From positions 186,001 through 250,000 of the forward strand of contig DASUWH010000046.1 of NCBI GenBank assembly GCA_036378535.1: a DNA stretch of 64,000 bases. Direction: 5' to 3'. The notes beneath the pieces are model-generated. The model saw only the letters and a list, made by a program, of their open reading frames with translations, made no database searches and was not told where the DNA came from. Positions 9,079 to 16,971 of this stretch are shown here, in pieces. Position 1 is the first letter of the stretch, and each line of letters opens with the position of its first letter. Made by a program: the position numbers and the translations under genes. The stretch is from Gp1-AA122 sp036378535. Its GTDB lineage: Bacteria; Acidobacteriota; Terriglobia; Terriglobales; Acidobacteriaceae.

Positions 9079-9853
9079 GGGTCACCTCTATGCCAGCTTT
9101 TCTAAGAGCTTTCAGGTCGAACTTGGGCGCACCGTGATCGGTGATCACTTGATGCACTTTTTCCGTCGGCAAAATATGCGACAAACTACGTCGCCCAAAC
9201 TTGCTGGAGTCACAGACTGCCACCACTTTTTTTGATATATCCACCATGACTCGGTTGACTTTCGCCTCCAGTAGATTCGGCGTGCTCAAGCCGTAGTGGA
9301 CGTCGAACCCGTCTACCCCAAGGAATAAAACATCGGCGTTCAGGCGGCGTAGCGTGTCTTCGGCAATAGGGCCGACCAGAGAGAAGGAGTTCTTACGCAG
9401 GGTGCCACCGGTCAAGATCACTTCCACGTTGGACCCGGCCAGTTCGGCTGCGATATTCGCCGCGTTGGTCACGATGGTGAGGTTATTAAAATCACGCAGG
9501 GCGCGAGCAATCGCCGTCGTGGTCGTGCCCGAATCCAGGATAACTACCTGACCTTCCTGCACCATGGCAGCGGCCGCGCCGGCGATCCGCAACTTTTCTT
9601 TGCGATGCAGTTTCTCTTTTTCGCGGAGCGTGGGATCAGCGAGGGCTCCGTCGCGGGAAGGCAGAGCGCCTCCATGGGTGCGATGCACGAGGCCATGCGC
9701 GTGCAGGATTTCCAGGTCCTTGCGAATCGTAACCTGGGAAGTTTCGAATTGTTGCGCGAGATCAGCGACCAGTCCGCGGCCGTCGCGGTTGATGAGATCA
9801 AGGATGGCGCGTCGGCGCTCTTCGTTCAGCACAAGATGGCTCTGCGCCGGCAC
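9071..9853 (-). CDS. DeoR/AgaR-family transcriptional regulator
   Basis: About 260 aa. An N-terminal winged helix-turn-helix (ERRRAILDLINRDGRGLVADLAQQF...SQVTIRKDLEIL) is followed by the DeoR C-terminal sensor domain (VILDSGTTTTAIARAL, LTIVTNAANIAAEL, VILTGGTLRKNSFSLVGP). DeoR proteins bind phosphorylated sugars and repress catabolic operons. The start is uncertain: no ATG is available. I chose GTG 9853 because AGGGTG lies six bases upstream; TTG 9883 and GTG 9832 are alternatives. It overlaps the SIS gene, so it is the first gene of a three-gene operon and probably autoregulates it. Confidence 0.85.
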   Translation of the reverse strand: MPAQSHLVLNEERRRAILDLINRDGRGLVADLAQQFETSQVTIRKDLEILHAHGLVHRTHGGALPSRDGALADPTLREKEKLHRKEKLRIAGAAAAMVQEGQVVILDSGTTTTAIARALRDFNNLTIVTNAANIAAELAGSNVEVILTGGTLRKNSFSLVGPIAEDTLRRLNADVLFLGVDGFDVHYGLSTPNLLEAKVNRVMVDISKKVVAVCDSSKFGRRSLSHILPTEKVHQVITDHGAPKFDLKALRKAGIEVTLV

Positions 9854-9885
9854 TATCAACACCCTGAAATTGAATGCCGGCAATG

Positions 9886-9930
9886 TTTTGTTTCGTCTTT
9901 CTTTTTATAACGTTTCCTTTCGTTTGTCTA
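9886..9930 (-). promoter_or_regulatory. Operon promoter with AgaR-like TTTC-repeat operators
   Basis: On the minus strand, TAGACA (9925-9930) and TATAAA (9904-9909) with a 15-bp spacer form a plausible promoter for the regulator-isomerase-kinase operon. On the plus strand this region is a run of TTTC-type repeats, 9886-9906 (TTTTGTTTCGTCTTTCTTTTT) and 9912-9930. It resembles the tandem TTTC boxes bound by AgaR-type DeoR regulators and overlaps both promoter elements. Repression by the adjacent DeoR protein is inferred. Confidence 0.55.
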
Positions 9931-10077
9931 CTGGAATCGAAAGCGCCGGTTGGTGTTATTGGGCTCGGAAACCAGTCAACACGAGGGCTGTTGACTCATG
10001 CTTGCGCTCAGCTCAGCCGAGTTGGCTGCAGGTGAGAAGGATTGCTCCTGGCTGGATATGCGGCGTAGGATGGCGCG

Positions 10078-11088
10078 ATGAGATTCCAACTCGCCAGCAT
10101 TTCTCTGCTTATTGTTCTTGCTGCAGCTACGGCCTTTGCGCAAGGCACGAATGCGCAGCCGCACAACCGCTGGGCCGCGAACGTTTACCCGCAGGAAGAA
10201 GGCTTCGTCGAGGTAAACGGGTTGATGCTTTATTACCTCGCTTTAGGTCGCGGCACGCCGCTGCTGATCTTGCATGGCGGACCGGGTGCGTCACACGATT
10301 ACTTTCTTCCTTATCTATTGCCGCTGGCTCGTCATCACCGGGTAATCTTCATCGACGAGCGCGGATCAGGGCGATCACAAAAGCTGGAAGATACTTCCGG
10401 ATACACAATTGAAAACATGGTCGAGGATGTGGAGGGCGTTCGGCGAGCACTGAATCTGGGCAAGATCAGCTTGTTAGGACATTCCTATGGTGGAGCGCTG
10501 GCGCAAGCATACGCGCTGAAATATCAGCGAAATCTAACCCATTTGATCCTGGCCAGCACCTGGTCGAGCACCAAGGCCTTAAATGCAGTTTTCGTCCGCA
10601 TGAAAGAAAACATGGCGCCCGAGTTGCGCGGCCGAATCGATAAGCTCGAAGCTGAAGGCTTATTCGGTCACGGGAAACCCTACGAGCAGAACCGGTATAC
10701 GCCCGATTACATGATCGCGGCCTGGGGCGAGGGATACTTCCCCTACGTTTACCACAACCACCCAGACCCCAACTATGATCCCATCGCGCAGGGTAATACT
10801 GCCTGGGACCTCTATCGCAAGATGTGGGGAGAACATGGAGAGTTCGTCATCGACGGAAATCTGAAGTCAGTGGAATACACCGATCAGCTTGCGACCATCC
10901 AAGTGCCGACGCTGATTATTGTGGGCGAGCATGACGAGTGCGATGCGGTTCTATCCAAAGCCATGCAGGAGAAGATTTCCAGCTCGAAACTGGCGGTCAT
11001 GCCCAACAGCGGGCACATGGCTTTTGTCGATCAGCCGGAGTTATACATGAAGACTGTGGACGAATTCTTGGGGACTAAACAACAGTAA
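10078..11088 (+). CDS. Exported alpha/beta hydrolase, proline iminopeptidase-like (S33)
   Basis: 336 aa with a signal peptide (to about Ala21 in ATAFAQG). The oxyanion motif HGGPG is at 66-70, the nucleophile elbow GHSYGG at 134-139 (Ser136), and the acid and base are probably Asp286 (VGEHD) and His313 (NSGHM). HGGPG plus GHSYGG is typical of prolyl aminopeptidases and related S33 hydrolases. It is likely periplasmic, cleaving short peptides, amides or esters; the substrate cannot be fixed. The next gene begins 24 bp later and may be cotranscribed. Confidence 0.85.
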   Translation: MRFQLASISLLIVLAAATAFAQGTNAQPHNRWAANVYPQEEGFVEVNGLMLYYLALGRGTPLLILHGGPGASHDYFLPYLLPLARHHRVIFIDERGSGRSQKLEDTSGYTIENMVEDVEGVRRALNLGKISLLGHSYGGALAQAYALKYQRNLTHLILASTWSSTKALNAVFVRMKENMAPELRGRIDKLEAEGLFGHGKPYEQNRYTPDYMIAAWGEGYFPYVYHNHPDPNYDPIAQGNTAWDLYRKMWGEHGEFVIDGNLKSVEYTDQLATIQVPTLIIVGEHDECDAVLSKAMQEKISSSKLAVMPNSGHMAFVDQPELYMKTVDEFLGTKQQ

Positions 11089-11112
11089 GCACAGAGGACA
11101 CGAAGGTCGCGG

Positions 11113-11793
11113 ATGAAGGTTTTCTGGGCATGGGGTCTCGCATTATCTGTGGTCTGTTATGCAACTGGCGTTGGCCTGGCGCAGCAAGCCGCTCCGCCGC
11201 TGGCGATTACAACCGAGGTTCTTCCACCGCCTTTGCTCCACCAGCAATATCAGGCTCCGCTGCAGGCCACCGGCGGCGTGCCGCCACTCCACTGGAAGGT
11301 CTCGCGCGGAAATCTTCCGGATGGACTGAATCTGGATGAGTCCTCCGGAGTGATTTCGGGCGTGCCGACAAAACTGGGTGAATCGGAGATCACCGTATCC
11401 GTGATCGATTCAGTTGGAAATACGGTGAGCCGTGACTTTAAGTTGAAGGTGAGCGCCCCGCTTCTGATCGAATGGTCGAAGTTCCCGCAGGTTCAGGGGA
11501 ATCAGATTGTGGGTTCAGTAAAAGTGGCGAACGGAACCGACGACTCCTTCGATCTCACGGCTATCATCCTGGCGGTCAATGAATATGGCAAAGCCTTTGC
11601 GCTGGGTTATCAGCATTTCGACCTGAAGCCGCAGACGGCTGATGTCGAAATCCCATTTGGCTCGGAAACGATTCTGCCGGTGGGATCCTATGTAGTTCAC
11701 GCAGATGCAGTCGCGGAAGTCCCCACGAAGAACGCGATCTACCGCGCCCGCCAGCAAACACCGGCGGCGCTGCAAGTGAGCGCGGGACCGTAA
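11113..11793 (+). CDS. Secreted protein with putative Ig (He_PIG-like) domain
   Basis: 226 aa. A signal peptide (to about Ala23) precedes a bacterial putative-Ig domain at ~30-115 with its usual signature: LHQQYQAPLQATGGVPPLHWKV, GLNLDESSGVISGVPT and TVSVIDSVGNTVSR. The second half (~120-226) is a beta-rich region I do not recognise. He_PIG domains occur in exported binding or structural proteins of Acidobacteriota. It follows the alpha/beta hydrolase by 24 bp and could be a partner, but nothing in the sequence proves this. Confidence 0.75.
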   Translation: MKVFWAWGLALSVVCYATGVGLAQQAAPPLAITTEVLPPPLLHQQYQAPLQATGGVPPLHWKVSRGNLPDGLNLDESSGVISGVPTKLGESEITVSVIDSVGNTVSRDFKLKVSAPLLIEWSKFPQVQGNQIVGSVKVANGTDDSFDLTAIILAVNEYGKAFALGYQHFDLKPQTADVEIPFGSETILPVGSYVVHADAVAEVPTKNAIYRARQQTPAALQVSAGP

Positions 11794-11853
11794 AGGGGAT
11801 TTCAGGGTGAAGTGTCAGAGCTGATGGCTAGAAGCGAGCGGCGCAAAAATTAA

Positions 11854-12017
11854 GAGTCCCGAAGTGATGTTGAACTCATTCGTCTCCGCCAGTAGCTCGC
11901 TTTTAGACCCTTACCAAACCTGCTGCTAATGCTTCCTTGCGGTCGCACTAACGCGATCTGTGCTTGGGCTCCGGGCTTACCGCCAACGGGAAAAACCTGT
12001 TCAACGCTTCGGGACTC
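11854..12017 (-). ncRNA. Candidate structured RNA, downstream copy of a tandem pair
   Basis: About 164 nt. The ends pair as a long closing stem: GAGTCCCGAAG (minus strand, from 12017) with CTTCGGGACTC (ending 11854), then GTTGAAC with GTTCAAC, separated by an asymmetric internal loop of 1 nt (5' side) and 4 nt (ATCA, 3' side). The interior holds a small apical hairpin (TCGC/GCGA) and blocks shared with the upstream copy: TTTTCCCG, CCGG, CAAGC, AGGGTCTA, CTGG. The stem is followed on the minus strand by TTAATTTTT, as in an intrinsic terminator. There is no convincing coding frame. Size and closing-stem/bubble/apical-hairpin shape recall 6S RNA, but the family is unproven. Confidence 0.6.
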
Positions 12018-12020
12018 TAT

Positions 12021-12170
12021 CTTTGCCTTCAACAATCTCTCGGTTCTCCTCGACCAGCGCTTAGCTATAGACCCTCGCTAGCCCTCCCTTCTCGCCTCGC
12101 GGTTTGAAAGGGTGACTTCGCTTGAGCCCCGGACGCCGCACCAACCGGGAAAACTTAAAAGTTGTCAAAG
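12021..12170 (-). ncRNA. Candidate structured RNA, upstream copy of a tandem pair
   Basis: About 150 nt, immediately upstream (minus sense) of the second copy. Its closing stem has the same plan with different bases: CTTTG then CAAC on the 5' side, GTTG then CAAAG on the 3' side, with a 1-nt bulge opposite a 4-nt AAGG bulge. The same architecture kept with compensated sequence is the main argument for a conserved RNA. The interior contains CCCTT/AAGGG and CGC/GCG pairings for an apical hairpin and the blocks shared with the sister copy. A promoter lies just upstream at 12181-12208. Only 3 bp separate the two copies. Confidence 0.58.
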
Positions 12171-12180
12171 AACGATTATG

Positions 12181-12208
12181 GTTTTACTCCTTTTAATTTT
12201 TGCGTCAA
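12181..12208 (-). promoter_or_regulatory. Sigma70-like promoter for the tandem RNAs
   Basis: On the minus strand, TTGACG (12203-12208) and TAAAAC (12181-12186) are separated by 16 bp in an A/T-rich stretch. The predicted start of transcription falls a few bases before the closing stem of the first RNA. A palindrome GCGTCA(7 nt)TGACGC (12202-12207 / 12215-12220) overlaps the -35 box and could bind a regulator. Confidence 0.5.
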
Positions 12209-12220
12209 CAAAAATGACGC

Positions 12221-12568
12221 GACTTTATCTCCTCTGAAATCAGCCGAGTGCAGCCCATCCACAAGCATGTGACCAGATTTGGTGCAGGCTGGCGACGATT
12301 CCTGGCCGGAAATCAGCCTCTAGCGCGCGTTTTCGGCAACAACAAAGATGAATTCGTTCTCGCGGCGATGTCCTTCACTCTTTCGCGCTTGTGCAAATCG
12401 TGGCGAAAACCGCGCCAGCGTAGATGTTTTCTATCCGGGCACAGACGACTTTATTTCACAAAAGTTACTTTTGGCCGCCGAGGGTCCCATTGCTGCTCCG
12501 TTTTGCGGGAAGCAAGAAGGCTTGCACGGAACAGGTACAATTCCGTTTTCTCGTTTCCGGAGGTGGGA
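12221..12568. other. Stretch without a supported gene upstream of adenosine deaminase
   Basis: The frame upstream of the deaminase is open from 12248, but its translation is Arg/Cys/Trp-rich and unlike a signal peptide or any known domain, so I treat it as untranslated leader. It probably carries the deaminase promoter; I could not pick a convincing -35/-10 pair. Confidence 0.4.
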
Positions 12569-14110
12569 TTGTTACTGTGTCGCGCATGGCTGGTGGTGCT
12601 GTTTCTGGCTGTCCGTCCTGCAGTCGCGGAGCCCAGGCCCGCCGTGCACTCCCCGAACTCTGAAGGGCGCGCTTCACGATACATGGAATCCATCCGTCGC
12701 AATCCGGAACTCCTGTTGGCATTCTTGCGTGAAATGCCCAAAGGGGGCGACCTGCACAATCACCTGGCGGGCGCTATTTATGCTGAGTCGTTCATCGACT
12801 ACGCCGCCTCGGATGGGCTGTGCGTCGATCGAACGACCTCGGTCCTGATCGCACCACCCTGCGACGCGAACTGCGACAGGTTTACCAGCAAGCCAGCCAT
12901 TGCCTGCGCTTATCAGGATCACGTTCTCTTTGGCCAGATTGTGGATGCCTGGTCGATGCGCAACTGGGTGCCGGGGTCGGAGTCGGGCCATGATCACTTT
13001 TTCGCCACCTTTGACAAATTCGGGTTGGCCAGTCATTTACATAGCGGTGACATGATCGCGGAGGCCGCTTCCAGAGCCGCAGAAGATCGATTGCAATACG
13101 TGGAACTGCTGCATACCGCCGACGGCGGCGGCGCGGGTGCCCTGGGCAAGAAGATCGGATGGCAGGAAGATCTCAGGCAATTTCGCGAGGACCTGCTGGC
13201 GGGTGGATTGAAAAATATTGTGGCATCAACCATAAGAAAGCTCGACTCCGACGAATCCAGGATGCGCTCCGATCTGAAATGCGGAGGCGCCGAAGCTGAT
13301 CCTGGCTGTAACGTAAAAGTCCGCTACATCTATCAGGTGCTACGCGGCCTACCGCGCGAGCAGGTGTTCGCGCAGATGGTGCTTGGATTTGAACTGGCGC
13401 AGGCCGACCCGCGCTTTGTGGGCCTGAACCTGGTCCAACCGGAAGACTGGTACGTGCCCATGCACGATTTCGACCTTCACATGCATATGCTGGACTACCT
13501 GCACGAGGTCTATCCCAAGGCGCACATTACTCTGCACGCAGGTGAACTGGCGCCGGGCATGGTCCCGCCTGAGGGTCTGCGCTTTCATATACGAGAGTCG
13601 ATCGAACTCGGTCACGCAGAACGAATCGGGCATGGGGTAGCGGTGATGAACGAGAACGACCCTATACAGCTCCTGCAGGAAATGGCCAAGCGCAACGTGC
13701 TGGTAGAAATATGTCTGACCAGCAACGACGTGATCCTGGGGATTAGCGGTGAGCATCATCCCTTTGCGATTTATCGCAAGTATGGTGTTCCGGTGACTCT
13801 TGCTACCGATGACGAGGGCGTCTCGCGCTCTGATATGACCAACGAATACGTGCGCGCCGCTGAGGCTTATCACCTTTCCTACGCGGATATGAAAAACCTG
13901 GCGCGACAGAGCCTGGAGCACAGCTTCCTGCCGGGAGCGAGCCTATGGAAAGATGAGAAGAGTCTTCGACCGGTCTCGGCTTGCGTCGGCGATAGACCGG
14001 GCATGGGATCTGTGAGTTCCTCCTGCCAACACTTTCTGGATGGGAACCAGCGTGCGGCGGAAGAATGGAAATTAGAAGGGCGATTCACGGGATTTGAGAA
14101 GAGGTATTGA
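12569..14110 (+). CDS. Exported adenosine deaminase-like metal hydrolase
   Basis: 513 aa from a TTG start (GGAGG five bases upstream), which begins a clear signal peptide MLLCRAWLVVLFLAVRPAVA with cleavage near Ala20. The metal-binding and catalytic set of adenosine deaminases is present: GGDLHNHLAG (His63, His65), LHAGE (His323, Glu326), IGHGV (His355) and TDDEG (Asp414/Asp415). About 120 extra residues between the first two motifs recall the secreted ADGF/CECR1 branch. Expected reaction: adenosine to inosine plus ammonia, outside the cytoplasm. The downstream purine nucleoside phosphorylase would act on imported inosine. An upstream, longer start is possible but not protein-like. Confidence 0.8.
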   Translation: MLLCRAWLVVLFLAVRPAVAEPRPAVHSPNSEGRASRYMESIRRNPELLLAFLREMPKGGDLHNHLAGAIYAESFIDYAASDGLCVDRTTSVLIAPPCDANCDRFTSKPAIACAYQDHVLFGQIVDAWSMRNWVPGSESGHDHFFATFDKFGLASHLHSGDMIAEAASRAAEDRLQYVELLHTADGGGAGALGKKIGWQEDLRQFREDLLAGGLKNIVASTIRKLDSDESRMRSDLKCGGAEADPGCNVKVRYIYQVLRGLPREQVFAQMVLGFELAQADPRFVGLNLVQPEDWYVPMHDFDLHMHMLDYLHEVYPKAHITLHAGELAPGMVPPEGLRFHIRESIELGHAERIGHGVAVMNENDPIQLLQEMAKRNVLVEICLTSNDVILGISGEHHPFAIYRKYGVPVTLATDDEGVSRSDMTNEYVRAAEAYHLSYADMKNLARQSLEHSFLPGASLWKDEKSLRPVSACVGDRPGMGSVSSSCQHFLDGNQRAAEEWKLEGRFTGFEKRY

Positions 14111-14137
14111 CTGCTCTGCTTGAATAAAGCACTTATC

Positions 14138-14209
14138 ATCCCGAGCGAAGCGAGGGATCTCGGTTTTGATGCGGCGAGCTAACCCCAGAGCCCTCGCGCT
14201 GCTCGGGAT
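14138..14209. repeat. GC-rich interspersed inverted repeat
   Basis: Arms of 19 bases at 14138-14156 and 14191-14209 (ATCCCGAGCGAAGCGAGGG and its near reverse complement, 3 mismatches) lie between the deaminase and phosphorylase genes. Related CCCTCGA...GCTCGGGAT sequences occur at 15071-15100 and 37001-37043, so this is one of a dispersed family. It may also act as a transcript hairpin. Confidence 0.65.
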
Positions 14210-14225
14210 CAAAAATTAGAGTTAT

Positions 14226-15065
14226 ATGACAGACGACTACACGCGAGCTGAATCGGCCGCGCAGTTCCTACTCTCTAAGACCACGCTCCGGCCGCGCGTC
14301 GGGATGGTTCTTGGCTCGGGTCTTGGGGGCTTCGCCGATGAACTAGGCGAAGCTTCGCGGATCCGCTATTCAGAGATTCCACACTTTCCACGTTCCACCG
14401 CGGTGGGGCACGCGGGACAGATGGTGATTGGTAACGCCGGAGATATTCCGGTCGCGGCCATGCAGGGCCGGGTCCACCTGTACGAAGGCTATTCGCCACA
14501 AGAGGTGGTGTTTCCGATTCGAGTGTTCGGGCGCATGGGAATTCGCGCTGTTATTCTGACCAACGCTGCCGGTGGTATCAATCTCGAATATAAACAGGGA
14601 GCGCTGGTCGTGGTCAGCGACCACATCAACCTGCAGGGGAACAATCCGCTTGTAGGCACGAATGATGACCGCTTGGGCCTGCGGTATCCGGATATGACTC
14701 AGGCCTACTGGAAGCCCTATCGCCAAGCCGCTCTCGAAGAAGCGCGCAACCTTGGTTTGACTGTATACCAAGGCGTCTATGCCGCCATGCTTGGCCCCAG
14801 TTTCGAAACGCCTGCAGAGATCAGGTTCCTGCGGACGATTGGCGCTGACCTCGTCGGCATGTCTACCGTCTCGGAAGTTATCGCTGCGCGCCACATGGGG
14901 ATGAAGGTGCTAGCGGTCTCCTGCGTAACCAACATGGCCGCCGGAATTCTGGATCAGGTTCTTACTCACGAAGAAGTCCTTGAAACCGGTGAGCGCGTGA
15001 AGGGCTCGTTTACTGCGCTGGTCAAAGCGGTTCTGCCCCGCATCGCAGCCGATTGCGCATCCTGA
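14226..15065 (+). CDS. punA: Purine nucleoside phosphorylase (PNP family)
   Basis: 279 aa, the size of trimeric PNPs. Family marks: GMVLGSGLGGFAD (phosphate-binding region, residues ~26-38), PHFPRSTAVGHAG, GRVHLYEGYSP, TNAAGGIN, GPSFETPAEIR and MSTVSEVIAARHMG. CVTNMAAG contains the Asn used for 6-oxopurine recognition. It cleaves inosine or guanosine with phosphate to the base plus ribose-1-phosphate. It follows adenosine deaminase, whose product is inosine, giving a two-step salvage path, although the deaminase has a signal peptide and this enzyme does not. Confidence 0.92.
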   Translation: MTDDYTRAESAAQFLLSKTTLRPRVGMVLGSGLGGFADELGEASRIRYSEIPHFPRSTAVGHAGQMVIGNAGDIPVAAMQGRVHLYEGYSPQEVVFPIRVFGRMGIRAVILTNAAGGINLEYKQGALVVVSDHINLQGNNPLVGTNDDRLGLRYPDMTQAYWKPYRQAALEEARNLGLTVYQGVYAAMLGPSFETPAEIRFLRTIGADLVGMSTVSEVIAARHMGMKVLAVSCVTNMAAGILDQVLTHEEVLETGERVKGSFTALVKAVLPRIAADCAS

Positions 15066-15070
15066 AAACA

Positions 15071-15100
15071 CAAGGTCCCTCGACTTCGCTCGGGATGACA
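15071..15100. repeat. Interspersed repeat CAAGGTCCCTCGAC...CTCGGGATGACA
   Basis: The first 15 bases (from CAAGGTCCCTCGACT) and the last 13 (GCTCGGGATGACA) recur exactly at 37001-37015 and 37031-37043, each copy just after a stop codon. The core can form an imperfect TCCC/GGGA hairpin. Confidence 0.7.
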
Positions 15101-15215
15101 GTTCAAGCTTTGAACCCTAGTTTCAATCTCGTCCCGAGCACTGAGCGCAGTTATGGACCATTACGATACAATGTCCGGCGGCGCTCCGCCGACTAAGCAG
15201 CCGAGGTGAGTCCTG

Positions 15216-16823
15216 ATGCGGAAAAAGCTCCTTAAGTTCCTTATTCTTGTCATAGCCGTTACCCTTGTTTATGCAGAGAACGAGCCGTCCCATTTCGATG
15301 GCAAGACTTGGTGGGACTACATCAAAGTCCTAGCCGATGACAAGATGGAAGGCCGTGAAACCGGCAGTCCCGGCTTAAAGAAAGCCGAGGCTTTCGTTGT
15401 CGAGCAGCTCAAGAAAAATGGTCTGCAGCCCGCAGGGCTGAATGGTGGCTTCTACCAGCCGGTAAAATTCATCTCCCGCCAGATAGTGGAAAAAGATTGC
15501 AGTGCGGCGCTTATCCGAAACGGAAAAGCAGTGTCCCTCAACATAGGTGAAGACGCCATCTTCAGCACGCGCGTCGATCTTGCGCCCCAAGTCGAAGCGC
15601 CGCTGGTTTTCGTCGGTTACGGTCTGACGGTTCCGGAAAAGAACTATGACGATCTTGCCGGCCAGGATCTCAGGGGTAAGGTTGCGGTTATCTTTTCCGG
15701 CTCTCCCGCCGAAATACCCGGAGCTTTAGCTTCGCATTATCAGACGGCGAAAGAGCGCTGGAAGGCGCTTCGTAAGGCAGGTGCCATTGGCGTAATCAGT
15801 TTACCCAACCCCGCCTTCATGGATGTTCCCTGGTCGCGCATCGCCTTGAACCGCGCGCATCCCAGCATGGAACTGGCGGGCGCTGAGTTCAACGAGACAG
15901 AAGGCGAGAAGCTATCGATGTTCTTCAATCCGGCGCATGCCGATAAACTGTTTGCGGGCTCCGGGCACAGTTTCCAAGAAATTGCCGACCTCGGCAAAGA
16001 CCGCAAGCCCCTGCCGCATTTTGCTCTGTCCCTCTCGATCAAAGCTACGACCAGGGTAGACAAGACGGATATTGAATCCGCCAACATTGTTGCCAAGCTG
16101 CCCGGAAGCGACCCGCAACTCAAGAATGAGTACGTGGTGCTCTCGGCGCACGTCGATCATATAGGCATCGGCGAGCCAATCAATGGCGATCGAATTTATA
16201 ACGGCGCCATGGATGATGCCTCGGGAGATGCCGTGCTCCTGGATGTGGCCTCCTCCCTTAACAAAAATCCCGCTGATCTGAAACGCTCGCTGCTATTCGT
16301 GCTCGTAACCGGCGAGGAAAAAGGGCTGCTGGGCTCCAAGTATTTCGCGGCACATCCGACGGTCGATCCGAAGTCGATGGTCGCGGATATCAACGTCGAC
16401 ATGTTTTTGCCGATTATTCCGCTGAAGACTTTGACGGTCTATGGTCTCGACGAATCCGACCTTGGAGACCTGGCGCGCGCGGCTTCGCAGCAGCATGGGA
16501 TTTCCGTGCAACCCGATCCCGAGCCTTTGCGCAACGTATTTATCCGCAGCGACCAGTACAACTTCATCGTGCACGGCATTCCGGCCGTAATGATGGATGT
16601 CGGCCCCACCACAGACGAGCAGAAGCAGGTGCGCAAAGACTGGCTCACCCATCGCTATCACGCGCCCTCTGATGATCTGCAACAGCCCGTTGATTTAGCA
16701 GCGGCCGCTGCTTATGAGGAAGTGGTTCGTACCTTGATGATCAAAGTAGCCGACGACAGCCAGCGCCCGGAATGGAAGGAGAACAGCTTCTTCCGCCGCT
16801 ATGCCCAGAATGCAGGGGAGTAG
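15216..16823 (+). CDS. Exported M28-family zinc aminopeptidase
   Basis: 535 aa. A signal peptide ends near Ala20. A PA-like insert (~130-230) precedes the M28 catalytic core: SAHVDHIG (His312), GAMDDASG (Asp333), TGEEKGLLGS (Glu367/Glu368) and INVDMF (Asp395), with a later DQYNFIVHGIPAVMMD block. This gives the two-zinc site of M28 aminopeptidases. It is predicted to be periplasmic and to remove N-terminal residues from peptides. AGGTGAG lies upstream of the ATG. It stands alone between the phosphorylase and a PPOX protein. Confidence 0.88.
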   Translation: MRKKLLKFLILVIAVTLVYAENEPSHFDGKTWWDYIKVLADDKMEGRETGSPGLKKAEAFVVEQLKKNGLQPAGLNGGFYQPVKFISRQIVEKDCSAALIRNGKAVSLNIGEDAIFSTRVDLAPQVEAPLVFVGYGLTVPEKNYDDLAGQDLRGKVAVIFSGSPAEIPGALASHYQTAKERWKALRKAGAIGVISLPNPAFMDVPWSRIALNRAHPSMELAGAEFNETEGEKLSMFFNPAHADKLFAGSGHSFQEIADLGKDRKPLPHFALSLSIKATTRVDKTDIESANIVAKLPGSDPQLKNEYVVLSAHVDHIGIGEPINGDRIYNGAMDDASGDAVLLDVASSLNKNPADLKRSLLFVLVTGEEKGLLGSKYFAAHPTVDPKSMVADINVDMFLPIIPLKTLTVYGLDESDLGDLARAASQQHGISVQPDPEPLRNVFIRSDQYNFIVHGIPAVMMDVGPTTDEQKQVRKDWLTHRYHAPSDDLQQPVDLAAAAAYEEVVRTLMIKVADDSQRPEWKENSFFRRYAQNAGE

Positions 16824-16971
16824 CTGCAATGTGAGCAGGCGACTTTGATAAACAACTTCGAACCGTGGCAATCCTTGTGAATCCGTGGCCGCTTTTTGGT
16901 GAGCACGACCATCTGCTCAGGTCGCGAATATAATCTTGACAGCTGCGACCTGACAGTAAGGAGGAAGTGTT

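Noticed and set aside
11850..12035. Small minus-strand coding frame in the region of the tandem RNAs
   Set aside because: The frame crosses the paired stems, differs between the two copies and lacks a ribosome-binding site; the base-pairing pattern fits RNA better.
11854..12170. RNase P RNA, tmRNA or SRP RNA as explanation for the tandem elements
   Set aside because: I see no RNase P GAGGAAAGUC-type core, no tmRNA alanine-acceptor ends or tag frame, and no SRP GGAA(G) hairpin in the right setting; the repetition in tandem also argues against these single-copy RNAs.
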